Part shown: positions 27,187-35,268 of the stretch, piece by piece
Layout of the letters: each line of letters begins with the position of its first letter
Position numbering within the stretch: the stretch's first letter is position 1
Assembly (NCBI GenBank): GCA_021740825.1
Contig: JAIOZA010000001.1
Coordinates: 1 to 64,000 of the forward strand
Reading direction: 5' to 3'
Origin: Bacteroidia bacterium
GTDB lineage: Bacteria; Bacteroidota; Bacteroidia; B-17B0; Aurantibacillaceae
DNA: 64,000 nt
The notes under the pieces: generated by a model
Databases searched by the model: none
Seen by the model: the letters and a program-made list of their open reading frames with translations, nothing else
Told to the model about the DNA's origin: nothing
Translations under genes and position numbers: made by a program

Positions 27187-27990
27187 ATGAGAGAACTAAA
27201 TTTCAAATATAAAATGAGATCCATCTTTTATCTTGTGTCTTTTATCTTGTGCATCTTTAATCTTAAGGGGCAAGATCAAACTATTAGTTCTGGAAATAAA
27301 CCAGTAGCTAAAGAAACAAATACAAAGCATAAAATAATGCTTGTTCCGTTTGAAAACAGAATGTACTTAAGCGAAATTGATTTTTTGATTAATAAAGAAT
27401 CTAAACTTAATGCCAAACAAATAAAAGAGACCATGCGAGATGGTTTAAACGAACAATTTTATAAAAAGTTAAAATCAAAAATAGCTGTCGTTGATTTATT
27501 ATTAGATACTGCCAAAACAAAAGAAGATTTATCGAACATATATCAATACCTCACTTACCAGTATTTAAAAGTTCCAAATCAGGATAACTACAAAGCACCT
27601 GTAAAAGAAAAAGAAGAAAAAAAAATTAATAAAGGACAGTTGGCTGTTGAGAGTAATAGTGACGCTCGTTTTATGAATGCCAAACTTAAAAATGCAACCT
27701 TAGTTCCATATTTGAGCGGAAAATATAAAACCAATTTGTTTTTGTTTTTTAATGAATTAGATATTAAATCATTTAATGGAATACCGGGCGATTTAAGTTC
27801 AACAACCTCTCGAAAAATTATTTTACACTATACTTTATACACTGTTGATGCTAAAGAAATTAATTCGGGTATAGCAGAAGTTAATTTACCTAATAATGTA
27901 AATAGCCCTACAAAAATTATCAATACGTACTTTGCTCAATTAGCCAACATTGTGGCTTTGCGTATAGATAAAGCCTTATCAATAAAATAG
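27187..27990 (+). CDS. Exported protein of unknown function
   Basis: Protein of 267 residues. A second in-frame ATG at 27214 gives a cleaner signal peptide (MRSIFYLVSFILCIFNLKGQ) and may be the true start. The mature part has no family I can name. It contains MLVPFENRMYLSEIDFLI, a helical stretch with KQIKETMRDGLNEQF, a Lys/Glu-rich linker around residues 140-155 and a beta-rich C-terminal half. A fold binding at the cell envelope is plausible from the signal peptide only. It follows rseP by 29 bp. Function not assigned. Confidence 0.55.
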   Translation: MRELNFKYKMRSIFYLVSFILCIFNLKGQDQTISSGNKPVAKETNTKHKIMLVPFENRMYLSEIDFLINKESKLNAKQIKETMRDGLNEQFYKKLKSKIAVVDLLLDTAKTKEDLSNIYQYLTYQYLKVPNQDNYKAPVKEKEEKKINKGQLAVESNSDARFMNAKLKNATLVPYLSGKYKTNLFLFFNELDIKSFNGIPGDLSSTTSRKIILHYTLYTVDAKEINSGIAEVNLPNNVNSPTKIINTYFAQLANIVALRIDKALSIK

Positions 27991-28059
27991 AACTTTTTTA
28001 GTAAACTTTTATTGTTAATAAATAGAATTCCTAAATTTCAATTCGATACGTAATACTTT

Positions 28060-28067
28060 TATTTTTG
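28060..28067 (+). promoter_or_regulatory. Candidate Bacteroidota-type promoter of the OmpA-like gene
   Basis: TATTTTTG fits the -7 consensus TAnnTTTG, with TTTC at 28036-28039 (one mismatch from TTTG) 20 nt further upstream. The -7 element ends 19 nt before the ATG at 28087, giving a short leader. Confidence 0.4.
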
Positions 28068-28086
28068 TTAGATAAAAAATACGAAA

Positions 28087-29088
28087 ATGAAAATAAATTA
28101 TTTCACAATTTGCCTTGCTCTATTGATATTAGCATCCTGTGTTCCTCAACGATTAATGGAGGAAACAAAATCAAAATTGACAACCTGCGAAACAGAATCA
28201 GCAGCGGCAAAAAAGCAAGCAACTGAGTTAGAATCTAAAAATGCTGAAATGAAAGAAACGATTGCAAAAGAGCAAAAAGAACTTTATGGATTACAGCGAG
28301 ATTCAGCTATTTTGGGAACCAATTTAAGATTGTTATCGAATAAGTATGATAAATTAAATATGGTAAACGATCAGTTATTAGATAAATATAATAAACTACT
28401 GTTAGGTTCCGAAAAAGATAATGCTTCATTGAGTGGAAAATTACAATTAACTCAAGAACAATTACTAAAAAAGGAAGATGAATTAAAGGCATTGGAAATA
28501 AGATTAAATAAACAACAACAAGATTTAGATGCTTTAGCCGCGGAATTAAAAAAACGTGAAGCAAGAGTAAATGAATTGGAGGCTATACTTAAAAGTAAAG
28601 ATCAAGCAACGGCTGATTTGAAAAAGAAATTACAAGATGCTTTAATGGGCTTTGAGGGTAAAGGTTTAACCATTACTCAAAAAAACGGAAAAGTTTATGT
28701 GAGTATGGATGAATCATTATTATTTGCAAGCGGAAAAACAGCCGTTGAACCAAAAGGTATTGAAGCATTAAAAAATGTGGCAAAAGTATTAGAACAAAAT
28801 GCAGATATTAATATTTTAGTAGAAGGACATACAGATGATGTGCCAATGGCTGGAAAAGGAGAAATTAAAGATAATTGGGATTTAAGTGTGATTAGAGCAA
28901 CTTCTGTAACAAAAATAATATTGCAAAATTCTAAAACCGATCCAACAAGAATCACTTCAGCAGGAAGAGGGGAATTTTTTCCGTTAGATCCCGCTAAAAC
29001 GCCTGAAGCAAGAAAGAAAAATAGAAGAACTGAACTTATCTTAACTCCAAAATTAGATGAGTTGTTAAAAGTTTTAGAGAGTAATTAA
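28087..29088 (+). CDS. OmpA/MotB C-terminal domain lipoprotein with coiled coil
   Basis: Lipoprotein of 333 residues. The lipobox is at ILASCVPQR (Cys about 18). A long coiled coil spans about residues 30-180, rich in Lys, Glu, Leu and Ala (KAEELESKN-type heptads). The C-terminal OmpA-like peptidoglycan-binding domain (about 200-325) includes NILVEGHTDDVPM, the Asp/Arg pair region NWDLSVIRATSV, and NRRTELIL. It should be anchored in the outer membrane and bind meso-DAP peptidoglycan, tethering the envelope. Such Bacteroidota proteins are often annotated as 'OmpA family' or 'flagellar motor protein', but no motility gene is present. It is followed by mscL after 56 bp. Confidence 0.9.
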   Translation: MKINYFTICLALLILASCVPQRLMEETKSKLTTCETESAAAKKQATELESKNAEMKETIAKEQKELYGLQRDSAILGTNLRLLSNKYDKLNMVNDQLLDKYNKLLLGSEKDNASLSGKLQLTQEQLLKKEDELKALEIRLNKQQQDLDALAAELKKREARVNELEAILKSKDQATADLKKKLQDALMGFEGKGLTITQKNGKVYVSMDESLLFASGKTAVEPKGIEALKNVAKVLEQNADINILVEGHTDDVPMAGKGEIKDNWDLSVIRATSVTKIILQNSKTDPTRITSAGRGEFFPLDPAKTPEARKKNRRTELILTPKLDELLKVLESN

Positions 29089-29144
29089 ACGCTAGAAAAT
29101 CTGTGGCAACTTATAAACTATCAATAATTTAAAACATCTTAACT

Positions 29145-29522
29145 ATGGGAATGATTAAAGAATTTAAGGAATTTGTAATGCAGGGCAATGCTGTTGATTT
29201 GGCAATTGGCGTTGTAATTGGAGCTGCTTTTGGAAAAATAGTTTCTTCATTAATTGATGATGTCATTACGCCATTATTACTAAAGCCAGCATTAGACGAA
29301 GCCAATTTAAGTAATATTGCAGATTTAAAATGGGGAGCGGTAAAGTACGGTAGTTTTTTATCTAATATCATTTCTTTTGTAATTGTTGCATTTGTTTTAT
29401 TTTTAATAATTAAAGGAATGAATGCTGCAAAGAAAAAAGAAACGGAAACTCCTACTGCTCCGGCAGAACCTTCTACTCAAGAAAAATTATTAATGGAAAT
29501 AAGAGATTCATTAAAAAAATAA
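29145..29522 (+). CDS. mscL: Large-conductance mechanosensitive channel
   Basis: Membrane channel subunit of 125 residues. The N-terminal amphipathic helix and the pore-lining TM1 (KEFVMQGNAVDLAIGVVIGAAFG..., about residues 9-40) carry the signature of MscL, and TM2 lies at about 69-92. The C-terminal cytoplasmic helix is preceded by a Pro/Ala-rich linker (ETPTAPAEPSTQE). It forms a homopentamer that opens under membrane tension to protect against hypo-osmotic shock. The gene is closed by a terminator just after the stop codon. Confidence 0.97.
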   Translation: MGMIKEFKEFVMQGNAVDLAIGVVIGAAFGKIVSSLIDDVITPLLLKPALDEANLSNIADLKWGAVKYGSFLSNIISFVIVAFVLFLIIKGMNAAKKKETETPTAPAEPSTQEKLLMEIRDSLKK

Positions 29523-29537
29523 AGCATAAATTATTAC

Positions 29538-29569
29538 AAAAAAACCCTTCAATAATTGAGGGGTTTTTT
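29538..29569 (+). terminator. Rho-independent terminator of mscL
   Basis: Stem AAAACCCTTC / GAGGGGTTTT around the loop AATAATT, flanked by an A run and a run of 6 Ts. It overlaps an apparent TTG start for the next reading frame, so that frame must start further downstream. Confidence 0.8.
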
Positions 29570-29582
29570 ATTGACTAAAAAA

Positions 29583-29870
29583 ATGATTATGATTAAAAAT
29601 GCATTGATTATTTATATTATTTTAATAAATCTAATCGCTTATATAATGATGTGCTTTGATAAATATCAATCAAAGAAAAAAGGAAATCGTATCTCTGAAA
29701 ATAAATTATTTTTTATAGCAGTTTTATTAGGAGCTGTTGGTATTTATTTAGGAATGAAAGCGCCTATTTATCATAAAGCAGCTAAGACTACTTTTAAAAT
29801 TGGAATTCCTTTATTGATTATTTTAAATGTGGTTTGTATTTATATTTGTTCTCGACTACGCTCGAACTGA
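29583..29870 (+). CDS. DUF1294 membrane protein
   Basis: Protein of 95 residues from ATG 29583 (ATG 29589 is also possible). A longer frame from TTG 29556 would start inside the mscL terminator and is rejected. Three hydrophobic segments are seen (about 5-22, 40-60, 75-92), with the DUF1294 signature FDKYQSKKKGNRISE and the GAVGIYLGMKAPIYHKA block (Gly-rich turn followed by a membrane helix). It is an inner-membrane protein of unknown function. The last codons (CSRLRSN) and stop are supplied by the left arm of an inverted repeat, so the C-terminus has probably been replaced by repeat insertion. Confidence 0.85.
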   Translation: MIMIKNALIIYIILINLIAYIMMCFDKYQSKKKGNRISENKLFFIAVLLGAVGIYLGMKAPIYHKAAKTTFKIGIPLLIILNVVCIYICSRLRSN

Positions 29871-29907
29871 CAATAGTATTTCTGTCACTTCGAGCGTAGT
29901 CGAGAAG
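29849..29907. repeat. Inverted repeat of the TCTCGACTACGCTCGAA type
   Basis: Left arm 29849-29872 and right arm 29883-29907 are reverse complements over 24 bases with a single mismatch, separated by about 10 nt. The left arm codes for the final residues and stop of the DUF1294 gene. Single-arm relatives are at 1467-1487 and 48741-48764. Confidence 0.8.
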
Positions 29908-29920
29908 CTTAAACTCATAA

Positions 29921-29947
29921 AAAAAGCCGCTCAATTTGAACAGCTTT
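29921..29947 (-). terminator. Rho-independent terminator of slyD
   Basis: AAAAGC...GCTTTT hairpin with an 11-bp stem containing two mismatches, followed on the minus strand by a T run, immediately downstream of the slyD stop codon. Confidence 0.65.
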
Positions 29948-29954
29948 TAATTTA

Positions 29955-30512
29955 TTAATGGTGGTGATGACCACCTGGACCATGCACATGTCCGTGGTCT
30001 AATTCTTCTGCTGTTGCATCTCTAATTTCTAAAACTTCACCTACAAAATGTAAATGATGGTCGGCTAAAGGATGATTGAAATCCATGATCACAAAATCTT
30101 CACCAATTTCCTGAACAAAGCCCATTAATTGATTGCCATCGGCATCATTCATCATTAATTCTTCGCCTTCCTTTACACGTTCCGAATCAAAAACGCCATC
30201 CACATGAAATGCTTCCTTTGGTATTTTTGCAATCATTTCTTGATCTGTAATTCCATATCCATTTGCAGGAGTTACTTTAAAGTCAAATTTATCGCCAACT
30301 TTTTTGTTTACTAAATTCTTTTCGAAGTCAGGAATTAATTGTCCTACTCCAAAAATAAATGTAAATGGTTTTTCTTTGCTTGTTTGCTCTACTAATTCAG
30401 GAGCTTCGTTTTCTAAGTAGGACGATAAATGATAATTTACCGATACGACTTTGTTTTGGTTAATAGTCATTGATAGTGTTTGTTTTTTGCCCGCAAATTT
30501 CGCTGATTCCAC
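29955..30512 (-). CDS. slyD: FKBP-type peptidyl-prolyl isomerase, SlyD-like
   Basis: Protein of 185 residues. An FKBP core (about 10-75, with GVGQLIPDFEKNLVNKKVGD) is interrupted by an IF (insert-in-flap) chaperone domain (about 80-135). The protein ends in a metal-binding His-rich tail, GHVHGPGGHHHH. This is the SlyD arrangement: prolyl isomerase, chaperone and nickel/zinc storage, including supply of Ni to hydrogenases in some bacteria. No hydrogenase genes are visible here. It lies 74 bp downstream of the ALDH7 gene in the minus-strand run. Confidence 0.93.
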   Translation of the reverse strand: MESAKFAGKKQTLSMTINQNKVVSVNYHLSSYLENEAPELVEQTSKEKPFTFIFGVGQLIPDFEKNLVNKKVGDKFDFKVTPANGYGITDQEMIAKIPKEAFHVDGVFDSERVKEGEELMMNDADGNQLMGFVQEIGEDFVIMDFNHPLADHHLHFVGEVLEIRDATAEELDHGHVHGPGGHHHH

Positions 30513-30586
30513 GGATTGTTATTTATTGTTTAGAAATAGCTATTACAAATTTCTATCCGCAAGATTAGCGAGATCTGCGAAAAAAA

Positions 30587-32110
30587 TTAAAAATCAAATT
30601 TAATACCTTGCGATAAAGTTAATTTAGTTCCGTAATTAATTGTATTGGTTTGACGGCGCATATATGCTTTCCAGCTATCCGAACCGCTTTCACGTCCACC
30701 ACCAGTTTCTTTTTCGCCACCAAAGGCACCACCAATTTCAGCACCACTTGTTCCTATATTTACATTTGCAATACCACAATCGCTGCCATTTGCAGATAAG
30801 AACTGCTCTGCTTCGCGCATATTCAATGTCATGATAGAAGAAGATAAACCTTGAGGAACACCGTTTTGTAATGCAATCGCTTCTTCAATAGTTTTGTATT
30901 TCATAATATATAAAATAGGAGCAAACGTTTCGTGTTGTACAATTAAAAACTCATTACTTGCTTCAGCAATACAAGGTTTTACATAACAACCACTTTCATA
31001 TCCTTTACCTTCTAATACACCACCTGGTACAATTATTTTTCCACCTTCGGAAATTACTCTTTCAATTGAAACCAAATAATCTTTCACTGCAGCTTTATCA
31101 ATTAATGGACCAACATGATTGTTTTCATCTAAAGGATCGCCTATACGCAATTGCTTGTATGCACTAACTAATTTTTGTTTTACATCTTCATAAATATCTT
31201 CATGTATAATTAAACGACGTGTTGAGGTACAACGCTGACCTGCAGTACCAACTGCTCCAAATACTAATCCGGGTAAAACAGTTGGCAAATCAGCATGCTG
31301 CGAAATAATAACAGCATTGTTTCCTCCTAATTCTAATATTGAACGGCCAAAGCGTTGCGCTACTTTAGCGCCAACAATGCGACCAACTCTTGTAGAGCCC
31401 GTTGCAGATACTAGAGGAACACGTCCATCGTCACACATTTTTTCTCCAATGGACCCAGGACTTACTAATAAGCAAGAAACGCCTTCTGGTAAATTATTAG
31501 CAGAAGCTACTTCATTCCAAATATTATGACAAGCCACGGCGCATAAAGGTACTTTACTTGATGGTTTCCAAATACAAACATCTCCACAAATCCAAGCTAA
31601 TGCCGTATTCCAATTCCAAACAGCCACCGGAAAATTAAAAGCGGATATCACTCCCACAATTCCTAATGGATGCCATTGCTCATACATACGGTGATTCTCT
31701 CTCTCAGAATGCATCGTTAAGCCGTATAACTGACGAGAAACTCCAACAGCAAAATCGCAAATATCAATCATCTCCTGAACTTCACCTAAACCTTCTTGGA
31801 AAGATTTACCCATTTCATAAGAAACTAATTTCCCTAAATCATTTTTCTTAGCACGTAATTTCTCGCCATACTGACGAACAATTTCACCTCGCTTAGGTGC
31901 TGGAATATTGCGCCATACTTTAAACGCTTCTGATGCAACCTGCACTACTTTTTCGTAATCCGCTTCGTTTGCTACTTGTACTTTAGCAATTAATTTTCCG
32001 TCAACCGGACTATAAGATTCTATAACATCTCCGCTTGCAAAGTAATTTTTACCAGTGGCGCATCCATTGTTTAAGTCTTTAATACCTAATGATTTTAGTA
32101 CTTTTTCCAT
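30587..32110 (-). CDS. Aldehyde dehydrogenase, ALDH7 / L-aminoadipate-semialdehyde type
   Basis: NAD-dependent aldehyde dehydrogenase of 507 residues. The N-terminal region closely follows the ALDH7/AmaB family that oxidises alpha-aminoadipic semialdehyde (piperideine-6-carboxylate) in lysine breakdown, with [20 protein letters not shown] (about 128-147) and [16 protein letters not shown]. The catalytic Glu is in LELGGNNAV (about 265) and the nucleophile Cys in [13 protein letters not shown] (about 299). Cytosolic. It is the third gene from the end of a minus-strand run, next to a VOC protein. Substrate is inferred from family resemblance, not proven. Confidence 0.88.
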   Translation of the reverse strand: MEKVLKSLGIKDLNNGCATGKNYFASGDVIESYSPVDGKLIAKVQVANEADYEKVVQVASEAFKVWRNIPAPKRGEIVRQYGEKLRAKKNDLGKLVSYEMGKSFQEGLGEVQEMIDICDFAVGVSRQLYGLTMHSERENHRMYEQWHPLGIVGVISAFNFPVAVWNWNTALAWICGDVCIWKPSSKVPLCAVACHNIWNEVASANNLPEGVSCLLVSPGSIGEKMCDDGRVPLVSATGSTRVGRIVGAKVAQRFGRSILELGGNNAVIISQHADLPTVLPGLVFGAVGTAGQRCTSTRRLIIHEDIYEDVKQKLVSAYKQLRIGDPLDENNHVGPLIDKAAVKDYLVSIERVISEGGKIIVPGGVLEGKGYESGCYVKPCIAEASNEFLIVQHETFAPILYIMKYKTIEEAIALQNGVPQGLSSSIMTLNMREAEQFLSANGSDCGIANVNIGTSGAEIGGAFGGEKETGGGRESGSDSWKAYMRRQTNTINYGTKLTLSQGIKFDF

Positions 32111-32260
32111 ATAATTTTAATCAGATTATTTTTAATTTTTGAACGCTAAATATAAAGAATATATAAGGTTTTATATAGGATTTTAGATAAATTGTGCAAA
32201 AATGTTGAGGCGATTCAATTTGAAAGCAAAATTGCAAACTAATTTCTTTTTTTAAGGAAG

Positions 32261-32686
32261 TTATTGTGTTGGAAATTTACTCATATCCAAATATCCCAAT
32301 TCCCATTGATGTCCATCAGGATCGGCAAAACTATGCTGATACATCCACCCATGATCAGCAGCATCCATATATATTTCTCCACCTGATTCGTTGGCAATAT
32401 TTACTAGTTCTTTTACTTTTTCAACGCTTTCAACCTCTATAGCTAATAACACTTGTGTTGTTTTTTGTGCATTTGCAATTTCTTTTTTTGTAAAATTTTT
32501 AAAATGCTCATAGGTTAATAGCATTACGAACATAGTTTCGTTTAAAACCATGCAAGCTGCAAATTCATTAGTAAATTGCGGATTATTGCTAAACCCAAGT
32601 TTAGTATAAAAGTCCATAGACTTTTGTAAATCTTTTACTGGAAGATTGATGAAAATTTTTGATGTTATAAATTCCTTGCGTTCCAT
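32261..32686 (-). CDS. VOC family protein
   Basis: Small protein of 141 residues of the vicinal-oxygen-chelate superfamily, with the paired beta-alpha-beta-beta-beta units: KIFINLPVKDLQKSMDFYTKLGF at the N-terminus and the second unit ending SFADPDGHQWELGYLDMSKF. The pattern KxFINLPVxDLxxSxxFYxxLGF and the C-terminal GHQWE are shared with the PhnB/glyoxalase-like branch that is frequent in Bacteroidota; metal ligands and substrate are not known. It lies between the ALDH7 gene and the second VOC gene, but is separated from the latter by an inverted repeat. Confidence 0.85.
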   Translation of the reverse strand: MERKEFITSKIFINLPVKDLQKSMDFYTKLGFSNNPQFTNEFAACMVLNETMFVMLLTYEHFKNFTKKEIANAQKTTQVLLAIEVESVEKVKELVNIANESGGEIYMDAADHGWMYQHSFADPDGHQWELGYLDMSKFPTQ

Positions 32687-32757
32687 GGTATGAATTTACT
32701 ATGTAAAGTTCGTCAATATTTATATATGTGTTCTTTACGTATGATAAGATTTTTTTT

Positions 32758-32800
32758 AACACATAGTCACATAGTTATAGATACTATGTGACTATGTGTT
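32758..32800. repeat. Perfect inverted repeat of the CACATAG type
   Basis: AACACATAGTCACATAGT (32758-32775) and its exact reverse complement (32783-32800) around a 7-nt loop, ending at the base before the stop codon of the adjacent VOC gene. There is no T run in the correct direction, so it is not a standard terminator. A related repeat occurs at 55904-55951. Confidence 0.8.
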
Positions 32801-33196
32801 TTAAATTACTCGAGGCTCAATCAAATCCCACAAATTGCCATACAAATCAGCAAAAACCAAAACAGTTCCATGTGGTTTGCTAGTTAGTTCTTCAACAATA
32901 GTAACTTTTTTTTCTAATAAATTTTGGTAATCTCTTGCGATATCATCCGTGTATAAAAACAAAAATACGCGTCCACCTGTTTGATTACCTACTCTATTTT
33001 GTTGTTCCTCATTACTTGCTTTTGCTAGTAAAATAGTTGTTCCCACACTCCCTTGAGGAGCTATAAGTACCCAACGTTTAGTTGGACTCATTACTTTATC
33101 TTCTAATAAAATAAAATGTAATGTTTGAGTATAAAATTTGATGGCTTCATCGTAGTCGTTTACTACTAAAGCTATATGGGCGAGGGATTGGATCAT
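32801..33196 (-). CDS. VOC family protein coupled to RidA
   Basis: Glyoxalase/bleomycin-resistance-type protein of 131 residues, with the N-terminal unit SLAHIALVVNDYDEAIKFYT and a second unit ending VLVFADLYGNLWDLIEPRVI. The start codon shares a base with the stop codon of the RidA-like gene (TAATG overlap at 33194-33198), indicating translational coupling. It may therefore act in the same pathway as the aminomuconate enzymes, but the VOC superfamily is too broad to name a reaction. It ends next to a perfect inverted repeat. Confidence 0.85.
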   Translation of the reverse strand: MIQSLAHIALVVNDYDEAIKFYTQTLHFILLEDKVMSPTKRWVLIAPQGSVGTTILLAKASNEEQQNRVGNQTGGRVFLFLYTDDIARDYQNLLEKKVTIVEELTSKPHGTVLVFADLYGNLWDLIEPRVI

Positions 33197-33612
33197 TAAT
33201 CAATCGTAGCAATAACTTTCAATTCAATTCCAATAGGAGTTGGCAAGCAATTAATTTCGATAGTGGTGCGGCAAGGAGGATTTTCTTTAAAGTACTCGGC
33301 CCAAAGCGCATTATAAATTTTAAAATCATCTTTCATGTTGGTTAAAAAAACTTGCACGTCTACAATTTTATCCCAGCTACTGCCAGAGTCTTCTAAAATA
33401 TATTTTATGTTACGAAATACGCTATGGCATTGCGCAGCAATATCATAAGAGAGAATGTTTCCGTTTTCATCTAATTCTACACCTGGTATTTTTTTAGTAC
33501 CACGTTCACGCGGACCAACACCGCTTAAAAATAATAAATTACCAACACGGCGTGCGTGAGGATATAAACCAACAGGTTCAGGGGCTTTTGATGATTCGAT
33601 AGAGTTACTCAT
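33196..33612 (-). CDS. RidA family protein, 2-aminomuconate deaminase-like
   Basis: Protein of 138 residues of the RidA/YjgF/UK114 fold. The sequence follows the 2-aminomuconate deaminase branch rather than housekeeping RidA: VGLYPHARRVGNLLFLSGVG at the N-terminus, the GVELDENGNILSYDIAAQCH region, and the Arg-containing active-site motif PCRTTIEI (about residue 115) followed by LPTPIGIELKVIA. In the kynurenine and aminophenol pathways this enzyme hydrolyses 2-aminomuconate to 4-oxalocrotonate and ammonia. An ALDH8-type aminomuconate-semialdehyde dehydrogenase gene lies 1.7 kb upstream on the same strand, which supports the assignment. The gene is coupled to the downstream VOC gene by a 1-base overlap. 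Confidence 0.85.
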   Translation of the reverse strand: MSNSIESSKAPEPVGLYPHARRVGNLLFLSGVGPRERGTKKIPGVELDENGNILSYDIAAQCHSVFRNIKYILEDSGSSWDKIVDVQVFLTNMKDDFKIYNALWAEYFKENPPCRTTIEINCLPTPIGIELKVIATID

Positions 33613-33652
33613 TTTGTAAATTTTAAATATGGATTATAGTTTTACGAATTAC

Positions 33653-33700
33653 GATTACGAATTTTAATACAAATCAGTGTATGCTGTGTTTGTTAAGTGT
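33653..33700. repeat. Degenerate single end of the GxxExxY unit repeat
   Basis: GATTACGAATTTT (33653-33665) is identical to 34757-34769, and the downstream part (CTGTGTTTGTTAAGTG) recalls CTGTGTTGGTTAGTG at 34785-34799, with changes in between. It lies between thiL and the RidA-like gene, in the same orientation as the left end upstream of thiL, so thiL is bracketed by two direct copies. Confidence 0.55.
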
Positions 33701-33708
33701 TTTGTTTA

Positions 33709-34749
33709 TTATTTAAAAGCATTCCAACCTTGCGCTTGAATTGGGTGCGAGGTCCCAGCTTTAGCAATTAAATTAATACCGCTTGCTTTTGGGGTCATGT
33801 GTCCAATAATGGTAAAATCAGGTAAATGTTTTATTTTATCATAATCTGCCATTGGTATGGTAAATAATAATTCATAATCTTCACCACCACTCAGGGCGCA
33901 AACCGTTGGGTCTAAATTAAACTCACGGGCAGTATCAAATGTCTGTGGATCTAACGGAATTTTTTCTTCATATAATTCGCAACCTAAATTTGATTGTGTG
34001 CAAAGGTGCATTAATTCAGACGCTAAGCCATCGCTCACATCAATCATACTAGTTGGCTTTACATTTAAACCTTTTAGTAATTCAATAATATCAACACGTG
34101 CCTCAGGTTTTAACTGACGTTCTAAAATATAGTCGCTACCAACTAAATCAGGTTGTACATTAGGGTTATCTTTAAATACAAATTTCTCTCTTTCTAAAAT
34201 TTGCAAACCCATGTAAGCTCCACCTAAATCGCCGCTTACACATAACAAATCTTTTTCCTGAGCACCATTTCTGTAAACAATATCTTCTTTATTTGCTTCA
34301 CCAATTACAGTAACGCTAATCACTAAACCACTGGCAGTTGAGGTTGTATCTCCACCAATTAAATCAACATTGTATTTATTGCAGGCAAAAATCATCCCTG
34401 CATACAATTCTTCTAAAGCCTCTACTGAAAAACGGTTAGATGCTGCAATACTTATTGTGACTTGTTTTGGCGTACCATTCATGGCACAAATATCCGATAA
34501 GTTAACAATGATGGCTTTGTATCCTAAATGTTTTAAAGGCACGTAGGTTAAATCAAAGTGCACGCCTTCTACTAACATATCAGTTGATACCAATGTATGT
34601 TTTTCGTTATCATATTTTATAACGGCAGCATCATCACCAATTCCTTTGATGGATGAATCGTTATGTATTTCAACATGTTCGGTTAAGTGTTTAATTAACC
34701 CAAACTCACCTAATGTTGTTAATTCTGTTCTTTCTGTATTTTCTAGCAT
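33709..34749 (-). CDS. thiL: Thiamine-monophosphate kinase
   Basis: ATP-dependent kinase of 346 residues that makes thiamine diphosphate from thiamine monophosphate. AIR-synthase/PurM-like fold. Motifs: GIGDDAAVIKY (about 36-46), LVSTDMLVEGVHF (about 53-66), the Asp-rich metal site GGDTTSTASGLVISVT (about 136-151) and SGDLGGAYMGLQIL. The C-terminal SGGEDYELLFT is at about 288-299. The length is normal. No other thiamine gene is near, and it is out of context between the two aminomuconate-type genes and next to the GxxExxY unit. Confidence 0.95.
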   Translation of the reverse strand: MLENTERTELTTLGEFGLIKHLTEHVEIHNDSSIKGIGDDAAVIKYDNEKHTLVSTDMLVEGVHFDLTYVPLKHLGYKAIIVNLSDICAMNGTPKQVTISIAASNRFSVEALEELYAGMIFACNKYNVDLIGGDTTSTASGLVISVTVIGEANKEDIVYRNGAQEKDLLCVSGDLGGAYMGLQILEREKFVFKDNPNVQPDLVGSDYILERQLKPEARVDIIELLKGLNVKPTSMIDVSDGLASELMHLCTQSNLGCELYEEKIPLDPQTFDTAREFNLDPTVCALSGGEDYELLFTIPMADYDKIKHLPDFTIIGHMTPKASGINLIAKAGTSHPIQAQGWNAFK

Positions 34750-34757
34750 TTTATCTG

Positions 34758-35246
34758 ATTACGAATTTTGTACGAATATACGAATCTGTGTTGGTTAGTG
34801 TATTTATTGGTTTGTTTCATTTACAACGCGTTTAATTCTTACGCCGTTACTCGTGAAGTTTATTAATATAGCTAATTTTAAATTTGAAACTTTAATATAG
34901 TTAGATACTTGATCAATATATTTTTTCGAATAAAAATCACTTCTTTTTAATTCAATAATTACTTTTTCTTCAATTAAAAAATCTAAATAATTATTTCCAA
35001 TAACTTCCTCTTTGTAAATTACTTGATATGGTGCTTGCTCTTTAAATACAATACCCGCCTCTTTTAATTCTTTTGCGTATGCTTTTTGGTATATTTTCTC
35101 TAAATGTCCGTGACCTAATTCATTAAAGACATTATAAGCTAAACCAACTAATTGATAGCTCAATTCAGGATATATTAAATCTTGTTTTTGAATCATTTTA
35201 TTCATCTCTCATACACAGATTCGTATATTCGTATACGATTTGTAAT
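34758..35246. mobile_element. Candidate mobile unit: GxxExxY gene between inverted repeats
   Basis: A 489-bp segment. Left end 34758-34791 and right end 35213-35246 are inverted repeats of about 34 bp: the inner 21 bp match perfectly (core ACGAATATACGAATCTGTGT at 34772-34791 and its reverse complement at 35213-35232) and the outer 13 bp with 4 mismatches. They enclose one gene only, and its start codon is 7 bp from the right-hand repeat. I see no clear target-site duplication and no transposase. A near-complete copy without the gene is at 10447-10519. Confidence 0.65.
34804..35205 (-). CDS. GxxExxY protein, PD-(D/E)XK nuclease-like
   Basis: Protein of 133 residues of the GxxExxY family (TIGR04256; PF13366). 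It has the motif GHLEKIYQKAYAKEL near residue 32, containing the GxxExxY pattern, and the nuclease-like signature LDFLIEEKVIIELKRSD (Asp ... Glu-Leu-Lys) near residue 75. The C-terminal part (YIKVSNLKLAILINF, then VRIKRVV) completes the family pattern. No enzymatic activity is established for this family; the PD-(D/E)XK-type residues are intact. The gene is tightly enclosed by inverted repeats, and it interrupts an otherwise metabolic minus-strand gene series between an aminomuconate-semialdehyde dehydrogenase and thiL. Confidence 0.92.
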   Translation of the reverse strand: MNKMIQKQDLIYPELSYQLVGLAYNVFNELGHGHLEKIYQKAYAKELKEAGIVFKEQAPYQVIYKEEVIGNNYLDFLIEEKVIIELKRSDFYSKKYIDQVSNYIKVSNLKLAILINFTSNGVRIKRVVNETNQ

Positions 35247-35268
35247 TATAAATTCGTATTCTATTCTT

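Noticed and set aside
29556-29582. TTG start for a longer DUF1294 protein
   Set aside because: The added codons lie inside the mscL terminator hairpin and T run; the downstream ATG fits the family length.
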